From Ruminococcus sp. (GTDB taxonomy: Bacteria; Bacillota; Clostridia; Oscillospirales; Ruminococcaceae), in contig NZ_JAEFAJ010000026.1 of NCBI RefSeq assembly GCF_016287535.1, positions 1 to 46,637 of the forward strand: DNA of 46,637 nt. Reading direction: 5' to 3'. Of this stretch, positions 1-7,555 are shown piece after piece. Each line of letters starts with the position of its first letter. The stretch's first letter is position 1. Under the pieces are notes generated by a model. The model ran no database searches. It was not told where the DNA came from and worked only from the letters and a program-made list of their open reading frames with translations. The position numbers and the translations under genes were made by a program.

Positions 1-90
1 CAACAAGACCCCGTGAACCATGTCAGGCGGGAGACCGAGCAGCATTAAGCGGTGCGTGTTGTGTGCCGCAGCAAGCCTGCACATCTATGT
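1..90 (+). ncRNA. ffs: Signal recognition particle RNA (4.5S/scRNA), 5'-truncated by window edge
   Basis: Positions 23-44 carry the SRP helix-8 signature: GTCAGG, a CGG-GAGA-CCG stem with a GNRA tetraloop, then AGCAGCA. It is followed by ATTAAGCGG, as in Firmicute scRNA. This is the part that binds Ffh during co-translational targeting of membrane and secreted proteins. The 3' strand (about 66-80, GCAGCAAGCCTGC) must pair with a 5' strand outside the window. The gene sits just upstream of the dnaX-ybaB-recR cluster, the usual Firmicute neighbourhood. The 3' end is approximate because no clear terminator is visible. Confidence 0.93.
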
Positions 91-125
91 TCCGGAATTT
101 TTCTTTAGACACGGGGGTGGGTGAA

Positions 126-1016
126 ATGTTCCGTTCTGTTCTCGCAATGCGCACAAAACGTGTGCTGCTGTGCATCAAGCGTTCAGTTATAAAGGCTGCT
201 GCCTTTGTTCCGGTCTCGATGACAGCCATAATGATATACGAAGCGGTAAAGTACAAGGGCGGAAGCGTCAGCAGGCTTCAGATCATCGAAATGCTGTTAT
301 TCAGCTTCCTGTTCTTTCTTATTGCCTTTTCCGCGGACAGTATCGCCAAATACAAGGGCAGGCTCTACCACCTTTACGATGAGGAGCTAATAGGCAAGGC
401 GTTCACCGGTCTGAAACGCAGCTCTATCACCTTTGAACAGGCTCTTGAGCTGTTTCACAAGAACGACTTCAGAATGGCTCTTGAGATGTTCACAGACCTT
501 GAAAACAGCGGCGACAAGCTGTCTCAGCAGGAAACGGCTATCCTCGAATTCTACCGTGGACGCTGCTATCATATACTCGATACCTTCCCGAATGCGATAC
601 TCTGCTACTGGAAGGCAAAGGAAAACGGCTTCTATATACCGGAAATGTCCATATTCGAGGCACGCTGCCACGTGGGGAGCGGGAACTACGAAAAGGCTGA
701 GGCTCTCTACAAGGAGCTCATGACCAAGGACTACAAGTACCGTGACAGGATACGCTGCGAGCTCGGAAATATGTACCTGAAAATGGACGACGGGCTCACT
801 GCCCTTAAATGGTTCGGCGAATCCATAGAAAAGCACGAAAACTACGCAAGCGCTGTGGGCGGAGCTGCAATAGCCCAGGCTATGCTCGGAAATACCGAGA
901 AAAGCGCGGAGCTCTACCGCCTTGCGATACTCAACAATATCGACAACGCGGACGATTTCAAGCACTACTACCGCGGAATAATCGCACTCAGGAAAAACGA
1001 CAAAAAAGAAGAATAG
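126..1016 (+). CDS. TPR-repeat membrane protein of unknown function
   Basis: 296 aa. Two hydrophobic segments near the N-terminus (about residues 20-36 and 50-66) should anchor it in the membrane. The rest is helical with TPR-like units, for example around 'ALEMFTDLENSGDKLS', 'NYEKAEALYKELMTKD' and 'GLTALKWFGESIEKHE', suggesting a cytoplasmic protein-interaction scaffold. I chose the ATG at 126 because a GGGTGGGTGA stretch precedes it. The frame is open back to a GTG at 63, but that lies inside the SRP RNA, and the ATG at 87 has no ribosome site. It ends 17 bp before dnaX and is probably co-transcribed with it. The function is unknown. Confidence 0.75.
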   Translation: MFRSVLAMRTKRVLLCIKRSVIKAAAFVPVSMTAIMIYEAVKYKGGSVSRLQIIEMLLFSFLFFLIAFSADSIAKYKGRLYHLYDEELIGKAFTGLKRSSITFEQALELFHKNDFRMALEMFTDLENSGDKLSQQETAILEFYRGRCYHILDTFPNAILCYWKAKENGFYIPEMSIFEARCHVGSGNYEKAEALYKELMTKDYKYRDRIRCELGNMYLKMDDGLTALKWFGESIEKHENYASAVGGAAIAQAMLGNTEKSAELYRLAILNNIDNADDFKHYYRGIIALRKNDKKEE

Positions 1017-1033
1017 CGAAAGGAGAAAAGGCT

Positions 1034-2641
1034 GTGTACAAGGCTCTGTACCGCAAATGGCGTCCCATGACATTCGATGACGTCATATCCCAGGAATACA
1101 CCACGGAAGCTCTAAAAAATCAGATAATAAGCGGTAAGACTGCTCATGCATACCTTTTCACAGGCTCCCGCGGAACAGGCAAGACCACCTGCGCCCGTAT
1201 ACTTGCAAAGGCTGTGAACTGCCGCAATATGAAGGACGGCAATCCCTGCCTTGAATGTGACATCTGCCGCGACGCAGACAACGACTCCCTCACTGATATC
1301 GTAGAGATAGACGCAGCTTCAAACAACGGCGTGGACAATATCCGCGACCTCCGCGACGCTGCGGTGTATACTCCCGAAAGAGGAGCCTATAAGATATACA
1401 TCATTGACGAGGTGCATATGCTCTCACAGGGAGCCTTCAACGCTCTCCTGAAAATAATGGAGGAGCCGCCTCCGTATATCAAGTTCATACTCGCCACCAC
1501 CGAGATACAGAAGGTGCCGGCTACCATAGTATCACGCTGTCAGCGCTACGACTTCCGCAGGATAAAGCCTGAGGATATCGCAAAGCGCATAAGCTATATC
1601 GCTCAGCAGGAGGATATCAGTCTAACTGAGGACGGCGCTGCAATGATAGCAAAGCTCGCCGACGGCGGTATGCGTGACGCTGTATCTCTCCTTGACCAGT
1701 GCTCGGTATGCGCTGAAAAGATCGACGCGGCGGCTGTATCGGATGCCGCAGGCATAGCCGGAAGAGACTACCTCTACGATATGCTGGACGCTGTTTATGC
1801 CTCCGACACCGCAAAGGCTCTTTCCATAACCGCTTCCCTGTACGATATGTCCAAGGATCTTGCAAGGCTCTGTGAGGAGCTGATAATGCAGCTCCGGAAT
1901 ATCATGCTGCTGAAGGCTTCTCCCGAAACGGCAGACAAGCTCATAGTATGTATGCCCGACGAGCTTGCGCGTCTTAAAGCGCTGGCTGAAAAAGACGACC
2001 TTCCCGCCGTTATGGACAGGCTCTCGGCTTTGCAGGAGTGCCGCGAGCGTATGCAGAGGGCTATGAACAAGCGCGTGGAATTCGAGATGTCACTCATAAA
2101 ATTATGCGGAAATGTAAAGAATACTCCCGAAAGTATTGACAATTCCGAAATATATGATAAAATAAAACAGTTGGAGAATAAGATAAATTCCGCTCCGAGA
2201 GCTGTGCAGAATGTCCCTGCGGCACCCGAACAGCCCGAAATACTCGAAGCAAGCGCCGCTCCTGCGGACGAGAAGCTTATCCCCAGTGTAGACCTTAAAA
2301 AGCTGAAGCCTGAGGATATCAAGCCCTGCGACCGCTGGGGAGAGGTCCTCGATGAATTCAGGAACATAAACCCTGCCGTTGCGGGAAGCCTTGACGGCTC
2401 ATTCGCTGCCACAGCAGGCAACTGTATCTTCATTACCGCTCAGAACCGCTTCTTCATGGAGCTGTTCAAGGTAAAGGAAAACGCGGCTTCACTCGGCACC
2501 GCTATCGCAAATGTACTGGGACAGCGCTTCATAATAAAGGCAAAATGCGCGACTACTGTCACGGAACAGAAGAATCTCGCTGAAAGCCTTATAAAAAAGG
2601 CTCAGGACAGCCATATAGAAACTGCGGTGGAGAACCAGTGA
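1034..2641 (+). CDS. dnaX: DNA polymerase III subunit gamma/tau
   Basis: 535 aa AAA+ clamp-loader subunit, which loads the beta clamp and organises the replicative polymerase. Visible motifs: 'YRKWRP' N-terminus; Walker A GSRGTGKT (44-51); a four-Cys zinc site (C63, C72, C75, C78); Walker B 'IIDEVHM'; sensor 1 in 'FILATTE' and the 'SRCQRYDF' motif. A variable linker and a short C-terminal tau-like domain follow. The start is GTG at 1034 with AGGAG at 1021, not an upstream ATG in frame that lies inside the TPR gene. Its position before ybaB and recR is the conserved Firmicute order. No convincing slippery site for a short gamma form was seen. Confidence 0.96.
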   Translation: MYKALYRKWRPMTFDDVISQEYTTEALKNQIISGKTAHAYLFTGSRGTGKTTCARILAKAVNCRNMKDGNPCLECDICRDADNDSLTDIVEIDAASNNGVDNIRDLRDAAVYTPERGAYKIYIIDEVHMLSQGAFNALLKIMEEPPPYIKFILATTEIQKVPATIVSRCQRYDFRRIKPEDIAKRISYIAQQEDISLTEDGAAMIAKLADGGMRDAVSLLDQCSVCAEKIDAAAVSDAAGIAGRDYLYDMLDAVYASDTAKALSITASLYDMSKDLARLCEELIMQLRNIMLLKASPETADKLIVCMPDELARLKALAEKDDLPAVMDRLSALQECRERMQRAMNKRVEFEMSLIKLCGNVKNTPESIDNSEIYDKIKQLENKINSAPRAVQNVPAAPEQPEILEASAAPADEKLIPSVDLKKLKPEDIKPCDRWGEVLDEFRNINPAVAGSLDGSFAATAGNCIFITAQNRFFMELFKVKENAASLGTAIANVLGQRFIIKAKCATTVTEQKNLAESLIKKAQDSHIETAVENQ

Positions 2642-2674
2642 CGCCTTGCCGGCGTTCCGCGTAAATAAGTTCAT

Positions 2675-2694
2675 AAGCAAAAATAATTTTGCTT
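2675..2694 (+). other. Small AT-rich hairpin between dnaX and ybaB
   Basis: An 8-bp perfect stem, AAGCAAAA with TTTTGCTT around an ATAA loop, lies in the 98-bp dnaX-ybaB gap. It has no following U-tract, so it is more likely an mRNA processing or stability element than a terminator. Confidence 0.4.
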
Positions 2695-2739
2695 GATTTA
2701 TAAAACTAAGAAACCATATTTTCAAAGGAGAATTTTAAA

Positions 2740-3090
2740 ATGAAAGCAAGAATACCAAAGAATATCAACGGCGGCGGCGCTCAGAACATGAACCAGATGA
2801 TAAAACAGGCTCAGAAAATGCAGGATCAGATCACTGAGCTCCAGGAAGATATCGAGGCAAGAGAATTCTCTGCCACAGCAGGCGGCGGAGCTGTCGAGGT
2901 CGTTATCACAGGCAAGAAGACTATCAAGTCCCTCACTCTCAAGCCTGAGGTCGTTGACCCTGAGGATATAGATATGCTCCAGGATCTCATCATCAGTGCT
3001 GTAAACGAGGCTATAAACAATGTTGAGTCCACAACTGAGACTGAAATGAGCAAGATCACAGGCGGAGTATCTCTCCCCGGTCTTTTCTGA
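2740..3090 (+). CDS. ybaB: YbaB/EbfC family nucleoid-associated protein
   Basis: 116 aa, the usual family length. It has a helical N-terminus ('MNQMIKQAQKMQDQITELQEDIEAREFSA', with the typical Q/K/M-rich coil), then 'GGGAVEVVITG', 'LKPEVVDPEDIDMLQDLI' and 'AVNEAI', as expected for this DNA-binding dimer. AAAGGAG at 2725-2731 supports the start. The gene lies 6 bp before recR. The family binds DNA and is linked to recombination and repair through RecR, but its exact role is not settled. Confidence 0.95.
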   Translation: MKARIPKNINGGGAQNMNQMIKQAQKMQDQITELQEDIEAREFSATAGGGAVEVVITGKKTIKSLTLKPEVVDPEDIDMLQDLIISAVNEAINNVESTTETEMSKITGGVSLPGLF

Positions 3091-3096
3091 TAGCCA

Positions 3097-3699
3097 ATGG
3101 CTGACCACAACGCGCTCCCGCTTGTCATATTAGCGGAGAAGTTCGCTTCTCTTCCCGGCATAGGCATGAAATCCGCACAGAGACTGGCATACCACGTAAT
3201 GTCTATGGATACGGAAGCTGTCGAGGACTTCGCAAAGGCGCTCATAGACGCAAAGAAAAATGTTCACTGCTGCAAATGCTGCCAGAACCTGACAGAACGG
3301 GAGATATGCCCTATATGCGACGACCCCGAACGCGACAGGAGCGTTATCTGCGTCGTGGAGAACCCCAAGGACGTCACAGCCTTCGAGCGTACAAGAGAGT
3401 ACGGCGGAGTATATCATGTGCTGCACGGGCTTCTCTCACCGATGGACGGCATAACTCCCGATAAGCTCCGGGTGAAGGAGCTCCTCGCAAGGATAGCCGA
3501 AGGCGGCGTGGAGGAGGTCATAATGGCGACCAATCCCACTGTAGAGGGCGACGCTACCGCAATGTACATCGCGGGACTTCTCAAACCAATGGGTATAAAG
3601 GTCACACGTCTCGCATTCGGACTCCCCGTCGGAGGTATCCTCGAATACGCCGACGAGGTAACGCTGTTCAAGGCACTTGAAAACAGGAATGATATGTAA
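3097..3699 (+). CDS. recR: Recombination mediator protein RecR
   Basis: 200 aa, the standard length. Motifs in order: helix-hairpin-helix 'LPGIGMKSAQRLAYH' (19-33), a four-Cys zinc finger (C59, C62, C71, C74), a Toprim domain starting 'SVICVVENPKDV', and the C-terminal 'LAFGLPVGGILEYADEVTL'. RecR works with RecO and RecF to load RecA at single-strand gaps. No strong ribosome site precedes the ATG. It starts 6 bp after the ybaB stop, so translation is probably coupled. A strong terminator follows immediately. Confidence 0.97.
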   Translation: MADHNALPLVILAEKFASLPGIGMKSAQRLAYHVMSMDTEAVEDFAKALIDAKKNVHCCKCCQNLTEREICPICDDPERDRSVICVVENPKDVTAFERTREYGGVYHVLHGLLSPMDGITPDKLRVKELLARIAEGGVEEVIMATNPTVEGDATAMYIAGLLKPMGIKVTRLAFGLPVGGILEYADEVTLFKALENRNDM

Positions 3700-3725
3700 A
3701 AACGGGCATTAAGCCCGTTTTTTCG
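3699..3725 (+). terminator. Rho-independent terminator after recR
   Basis: A stem of AACGGGC with GCCCGTT followed by TTTTT lies directly after the recR stop and closes the dnaX-ybaB-recR unit. Confidence 0.92.
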
Positions 3726-3781
3726 TAAAATATTCTATTGCTCCGGGACCGACAGCGGAGCGATACATCGGAGGAATATAT

Positions 3782-4489
3782 TTGAAAAACAGTTTTTTGC
3801 GCGGAATGTCCCACGGCATACCGATATGTCTGGGATATATCTCGGTATCCTTCGGATTCGGGATCCTTGCGGTCAAGGCAGGACTTTCCGTATTTCAGGC
3901 TTCGGTCATATCCGCTTCAAACCTTACTTCCGCAGGACAGAAGGCAGGTCTTGACGTTATTGTCGCCGGGGGAGCCATTATCGAAATGATACTCCTGCAG
4001 CTGACTATAAATATACGCTATTCCCTTATGGCACTGTCACTTTCCCAGAAACTGGACAGACGCTTTACCACGCCCCACAGGCTTCTCGCTTCATACGGCA
4101 TAACCGACGAGATATTCGCGGTATGCTCCGCTCAGAAGGAGCCTCTTACACCTGCCTATATGTACGGCATGATATTCATATCCGCTGTGGGCTGGGTGAC
4201 CGGCACCGCCCTCGGAGCGGCAGCCGGCGAGCTTCTGCCGGCATCTGTCAGCACGGCTATGGAGATAGTCCTGTACGGAATGTTCATAGCTATAGTCATA
4301 CCCCCTGCGAAGAAGCAGCACAGCATACTCTTTGTGGCAGTCATTGCCGCGGCACTCAGCGTTATATTCAGGTATACCGTTCCGCAGATAAGCGAGGGCT
4401 TCGCTATGATAATATCAGCAGTCGCAGCCTCTGCCCTTGCAGCCCTCATATTCCCCGTCAGGGACGAAGAGGAGGAAGCTGAACAATGA
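3782..4489 (+). CDS. azlC: AzlC family branched-chain amino acid exporter, large subunit
   Basis: 235 aa integral membrane protein. It shows the AzlC pattern 'GISYGF...GILAVKAGLS...' here as 'CLGYISVSFGFGILAVKAGLSVFQA', the 'SNLTSAGQKAG' region, and 'LLQLTINIRYSLMALSLSQKL'. AzlCD pairs export branched-chain or other hydrophobic amino acids. The start is TTG, supported by GGAGG at 3770-3774. The stop overlaps the azlD start (ATGA at 4486-4489), so the two subunits are translationally coupled. Confidence 0.92.
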   Translation: MKNSFLRGMSHGIPICLGYISVSFGFGILAVKAGLSVFQASVISASNLTSAGQKAGLDVIVAGGAIIEMILLQLTINIRYSLMALSLSQKLDRRFTTPHRLLASYGITDEIFAVCSAQKEPLTPAYMYGMIFISAVGWVTGTALGAAAGELLPASVSTAMEIVLYGMFIAIVIPPAKKQHSILFVAVIAAALSVIFRYTVPQISEGFAMIISAVAASALAALIFPVRDEEEEAEQ

Positions 4490-4785
4490 GCCTTGCCACA
4501 TACATCATTGTCATGGCAGGAGTTACATACCTCATAAGAATGGTGCCCTTCACCTTCTTCCGCAAAAAGATAAAGAACCGCTTTTTCAGGAGCTTTCTGT
4601 ACTATATCCCCTATGCGGTACTGTCTGCCATGACCATACCTGCCATATTCTATACCACCCACAACATATGGACTGCCGTTGCAGGCACGGCTGTAGCCGT
4701 ACTGCTGGCTTTCTTCGAGATGCCGCTCATAGTCGTGGCACTTGCGGCTTCCGGCGCGGCTTTCCTGCTTGGGCTTTTTATATGA
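4486..4785 (+). CDS. azlD: AzlD family branched-chain amino acid transport protein, small subunit
   Basis: 99 aa, with about four hydrophobic helices and the AzlD hallmarks 'TYLIRMVPFTFFRKKIKNRFFRSFLYYIPYAVLSAMT' (about 14-50; the RxxP and YxPxAVL positions are visible). It overlaps the azlC stop by 4 bp. It is the partner subunit of the exporter. Confidence 0.92.
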   Translation: MSLATYIIVMAGVTYLIRMVPFTFFRKKIKNRFFRSFLYYIPYAVLSAMTIPAIFYTTHNIWTAVAGTAVAVLLAFFEMPLIVVALAASGAAFLLGLFI

Positions 4786-4798
4786 AAGGAGCAGAACT

Positions 4799-5284
4799 AT
4801 GCTGAAAAAGATACTCAGCAGCGAAGCCTGCGCAAAGTGCAGGCTGTGCTGTATCTTCGACCGCTACGACGTGTGGGAGACTCCCGTGTTTACCGCGGAG
4901 CTCTGCGAAAAAATAAAAGCCGCACGTCCCGGTACGGAATTCGTTGCCAAGGACGGCGGCTACATATTCAGAGTAGGCGAGCTCAGGGGAGACGAGCTGT
5001 TCTCGTGCCCTGCCCTCACGGAAAAGGGCTGTATGCTGGGCGACGAAAAGCCCTTCGACTGCCGTATATGGCCCTACCGTATAATGGAGGTAGGCGGCAG
5101 ACGGGCTATAACCTTCGCTTCCATATGCGACGAGCTCTATCACCGACCGCTCTCACAGCTGGTGGGACTGCTGAAGGAGGGTCTTGCGGATATAATCTTT
5201 GCTTATGCCGACGAACACCCTGAGATAGTAAAGCCCTATTACGAGGGCTATCCCGTCCTCATGTTCGAGAGGAAGCCCCTGTAA
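4799..5284 (+). CDS. YkgJ-type cysteine cluster protein
   Basis: 161 aa. Cysteines cluster as 'CAKCRLCC' near the N-terminus, with later Cys in 'FSCPALTEKGCML' and 'PFDCRIWPYR'. This is the arrangement of the YkgJ/Fe-S or zinc-binding family often annotated as flagellin N-methylase-like. AAAGGA at 4785-4790 supports the ATG at 4799; an earlier in-frame ATG lies inside azlD. It is spaced 13 bp after azlD and probably co-transcribed. The biochemical role is unknown. Confidence 0.85.
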   Translation: MLKKILSSEACAKCRLCCIFDRYDVWETPVFTAELCEKIKAARPGTEFVAKDGGYIFRVGELRGDELFSCPALTEKGCMLGDEKPFDCRIWPYRIMEVGGRRAITFASICDELYHRPLSQLVGLLKEGLADIIFAYADEHPEIVKPYYEGYPVLMFERKPL

Positions 5285-5294
5285 GGGCTTTTCG
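5273..5294 (+). terminator. Terminator overlapping the stop codon of the cysteine-cluster gene
   Basis: AAGCCC, the loop CTGTAA (which contains the stop), then GGGCTTTT. The stem is short and the T-run brief, so its strength is uncertain. Confidence 0.55.
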
Positions 5295-5309
5295 CTCAGG
5301 CAGCACCAA

Positions 5310-5343
5310 AACTCTCAACTCTCAATTCTCAACTCTCAACTTT
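5310..5343. repeat. Dispersed CTCAACTCTCAATTCTCAAC-type intergenic repeat, copy 1
   Basis: Tandem short units of the form (A)CTCTCAACTCTCAATTCTC lie between two convergent genes. Closely similar stretches occur at 43799-43829 and in both orientations at 46244-46356, always outside genes. Confidence 0.75.
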
Positions 5344-5345
5344 TC

Positions 5346-6236
5346 TCAGGTCCTGTCCTGATTCACGGAGAAGATATCCGCTACCTCAGTGAGTGTTATG
5401 TAGGCGAGAGGGTCTATTTTCTGCACTATCCCCTTCATCTTCATGACCTGAAAGCGGTTCACCACAAAATACAGCACGGTGCGCTCCTCGCCGGAGTAGC
5501 CGCCCATTGCCTTTATCAGCGTCATTCCGCAGCCGAATTCCGACATGAGCTGCTTTTTTATATCATCGGGCTTCGCGGTTATTATCATTGCCGCTTTTTC
5601 ACGCTGCAGACCGTCAACTATGTAATCCACGGTTTTCAGAGCGGCTCCGTATGTAACGATCGAGTAAAGAGGAAGTATCCAGCTGTGTATCACGGCTCCG
5701 CATATAATATACAGGATAACATTGTAGACCATGACGAAGGAGCCCACAGACAGTCCGAGGCGCTTTGAGAATATCACAGCCATTACCTCTATGCCGTCCA
5801 TAGCTCCGCCGAAGCGTATGGCGAGGCCGCTGCCTATACCGGATATCACGCCGCCGAACAGAGCGCAGAGCAGCAGGTCCGTACCCGCAAGGGGCGAGGC
5901 TATGCTCACGTCTATTGGAAGTACGTCAGTTATGAGCCATGACATCACAGAGTACACCGCTACAGTATATATGGCTGAAAACGTAAAGTTTCTGCCCTGC
6001 TTTTTCAGTCCGTACAGAAAAAGCGGTATATTGAGCAGTATCAGAAAAAACGAAAGGGATAAAGCGTCGGGAGTCACCTGCGCAAGCAGCATAGAGGTGC
6101 CGGATACGCCGCTGTCATAGAGCTTTACCGGCATGAGAAAAAGCGTAATGCCGAAGGCGTTGACTATTCCCGCCACAGTCAGCATGAACAGACGGAACGG
6201 ACTTATCTCTCTTATTATTTCAAGAATTTTCTTCAT
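5346..6236 (-). CDS. YitT family membrane protein (DUF161 plus DUF2179)
   Basis: 296 aa. The N-terminal two thirds hold about five to six hydrophobic helices, with the family's Gly-rich segments 'LFGGVISGIGSGLAIRFGGAMDGIEVMAVIFSKR'. The C-terminal 85 residues are soluble ('AMIITAKPDDIKKQL...YITLTEVADIFS') and match the DUF2179 module that follows YitT membrane domains. It starts at the ATG at 6234-6236. The transported substrate and role of the family are not established. Confidence 0.92.
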   Translation of the reverse strand: MKKILEIIREISPFRLFMLTVAGIVNAFGITLFLMPVKLYDSGVSGTSMLLAQVTPDALSLSFFLILLNIPLFLYGLKKQGRNFTFSAIYTVAVYSVMSWLITDVLPIDVSIASPLAGTDLLLCALFGGVISGIGSGLAIRFGGAMDGIEVMAVIFSKRLGLSVGSFVMVYNVILYIICGAVIHSWILPLYSIVTYGAALKTVDYIVDGLQREKAAMIITAKPDDIKKQLMSEFGCGMTLIKAMGGYSGEERTVLYFVVNRFQVMKMKGIVQKIDPLAYITLTEVADIFSVNQDRT

Positions 6237-6262
6237 ATTTGCCCCCTTTGTAACTGTTTTAC

Positions 6263-6299
6263 AAAAAGGGGCATTTTCTATGCGAAAATGCCCCTTTGC
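6263..6299 (-). terminator. Terminator of the small helical-repeat gene
   Basis: On the minus strand AAAGGGGCATTTTC, a short loop, then GAAAATGCCCCTTTTT forms a long perfect stem with a T-run, just after the stop at 6304. It separates that gene from yitT. Confidence 0.9.
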
Positions 6300-6303
6300 A
6301 CGA

Positions 6304-6510
6304 TCACTTCTTGATCTTCTCGACGATGTCCCCGACCTTGTCCTTGACCTTTTCGATGTTCTCCTTGGTAGCCACCTTGCTGACCATATCCTTAGCCTTT
6401 TCGATATTGTCCTTTGTTGCTACCTTTGAAACAGTCTTTTCGATCTTCTCATCGGGGAGGTCGATACCTGTTTTTTTCTCAACGAATTCTACTGCCTTTT
6501 TGATCTCCAT
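6304..6510 (-). CDS. Small Lys/Glu-rich helical protein with internal repeat
   Basis: 68 aa, nearly all charged amphipathic helix. Two near-identical units, 'TVSKVATKDNIEKAKD' (26-41) and 'MVSKVATKENIEKVKD' (42-57), sit back to back. It has no signal peptide, Cys or membrane segment. I chose the ATG at 6510 because AAAGAAGG precedes it; the open frame continues upstream over the promoter. It has its own promoter and terminator, so it is monocistronic and probably well expressed. The function is unknown; it could be a stress or structural protein. Confidence 0.75.
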   Translation of the reverse strand: MEIKKAVEFVEKKTGIDLPDEKIEKTVSKVATKDNIEKAKDMVSKVATKENIEKVKDKVGDIVEKIKK

Positions 6511-6545
6511 AGGGGATACCTTCTTTCGATAAAATTTATATACCC

Positions 6546-6574
6546 ATTGTAGCACACTTTTTTTGCAATTGCAA
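6546..6574 (-). promoter_or_regulatory. Sigma-A promoter for the 68-aa protein
   Basis: On the minus strand, TTGCAA (6574-6569), a 17-bp spacer and TACAAT (6551-6546). Confidence 0.7.
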
Positions 6575-6618
6575 TATTTGTGCGCTATTTTTTTCATCTT
6601 ATCCGGATATGACGCAAA

Positions 6619-6652
6619 ACAGCCGCAACACATAAATGCTGCGGCTGTTATA
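6619..6652 (-). terminator. Terminator of the zinc-ribbon membrane protein gene
   Basis: On the minus strand, AACAGCCGCAGCA pairs across a short loop with TGTTGCGGCTGTT, followed by TTTG. It lies 4 bp beyond the stop at 6656. Confidence 0.85.
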
Positions 6653-6655
6653 ATC

Positions 6656-7399
6656 TTATTGCTGTTCCGGCGGCTGCTGTGCAGGCGGTTCAGGCGGAGC
6701 TGAAGTCGGTGCAGGGGGTGCAGGCGAAACTGAAGGAGGTGCAGACGGAGCTGCGCCGATGTTCACAGTTTTGGCGTTAGCTATCCCCAGGTAGCACGCC
6801 GCGGCAGTCACCAGCATCATCAGGATACTCAGGACTAATCCGAATTTGGTATTTACCTTTATGTATTCAGCATATTCCTTCGGGATATCATAATAGCTGC
6901 GGAAGGTCATCCTGAACAGCAGCATTGCGGCAGCTGAAGCAGCGCTTACGATAGAAGCTGTTTTCAGTGACTTTTTGTTATCATTGCGGAAGAGCACAAC
7001 TGTGACCGCAATACCACCTGCAAAAGCAGTGAGCAGGAATACATTGGGCTTGGAATCGCTGTCAGCATTCTTTGCGATATCGTCGTCCTTCTTCTCAATG
7101 CCGAACATCATACGGAATCCGGAGTAGTTTTCCTTAATGGACTTGTCCTTTGTACATGATACAGAAACGAACGGAAGGAAAAATGCTATCAGCGCGACCA
7201 GTACACATACCTTGGCGATAAGCACGAGAGGCAGCCCTGACGTTTTTTGGGCGGCAATATCGGTAACGGAACCTGCGAGCTCCTTGACAGAAGCACCGCC
7301 TGCTGAAAGAGTAGCGGTTTTTGGCTTGAGATCGCCTCCGCATGACGTACAGGTCTCAGAGCCGTCCGGTATCTGAGCGCCACAGTGTTTGCAATACAT
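6656..7399 (-). CDS. Zinc-ribbon membrane protein with Pro-rich tail
   Basis: 247 aa. The N-terminus is a zinc ribbon, 'MYCKHCGAQIPDG' then 'CTSCGGDL' (CxxC-x9-CxxC). After a linker come about four hydrophobic helices (roughly residues 58-78, 122-139, 147-164 and 192-212). It ends in a repetitive Pro/Ala tail ('APSAPPSVSPAPPAPTSAPP' and onward). The start at 7399 has AAGGAGG upstream. The layout is common in Firmicute 'zinc ribbon domain-containing' membrane proteins of unknown function, with the zinc domain and tail probably cytoplasmic. Confidence 0.82.
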   Translation of the reverse strand: MYCKHCGAQIPDGSETCTSCGGDLKPKTATLSAGGASVKELAGSVTDIAAQKTSGLPLVLIAKVCVLVALIAFFLPFVSVSCTKDKSIKENYSGFRMMFGIEKKDDDIAKNADSDSKPNVFLLTAFAGGIAVTVVLFRNDNKKSLKTASIVSAASAAAMLLFRMTFRSYYDIPKEYAEYIKVNTKFGLVLSILMMLVTAAACYLGIANAKTVNIGAAPSAPPSVSPAPPAPTSAPPEPPAQQPPEQQ

Positions 7400-7433
7400 A
7401 AAGATGACCTCCTTAAAAATATAATGATAATAC

Positions 7434-7462
7434 ATTTTATCATATTATCACAATTCTGTCAA
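7434..7462 (-). promoter_or_regulatory. Sigma-A promoter for the zinc-ribbon gene
   Basis: On the minus strand, consensus TTGACA (7462-7457), a 17-bp spacer and TAAAAT (7439-7434). Confidence 0.82.
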
Positions 7463-7508
7463 CAGTTTCACACAAAAAACGTAAAAATCGCTGCATTCAG
7501 CAAGACAG

Positions 7509-7536
7509 AAAAACCGGCGGATCTGATCCGCCGGTC
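7509..7536 (-). terminator. Terminator of the signal-peptidase-like gene
   Basis: On the minus strand, ACCGGCGGATC and GATCCGCCGGT form a perfect stem followed by TTTTT, 20 bp past the stop at 7556. Confidence 0.9.
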
Positions 7537-7555
7537 TGAATTACTATTGATAAGC

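Noticed and set aside
63..125. N-terminal extension of the TPR gene to the GTG at 63
   Set aside because: It lies inside the SRP RNA and lacks a ribosome-binding site; the ATG at 126 is better placed.
387..1073. Long antisense ORF (228 aa) opposite the TPR gene
   Set aside because: It is a shadow of the coding frame on the other strand, with no ribosome site and an unnatural Val/Leu-rich composition; similar shadows occur opposite most long genes.
2280..2600. Programmed frameshift in dnaX producing a short gamma form
   Set aside because: The A-rich stretches (for example near 2287 and 2592) lack the classical slippery heptamer with a following stem in a suitable frame.
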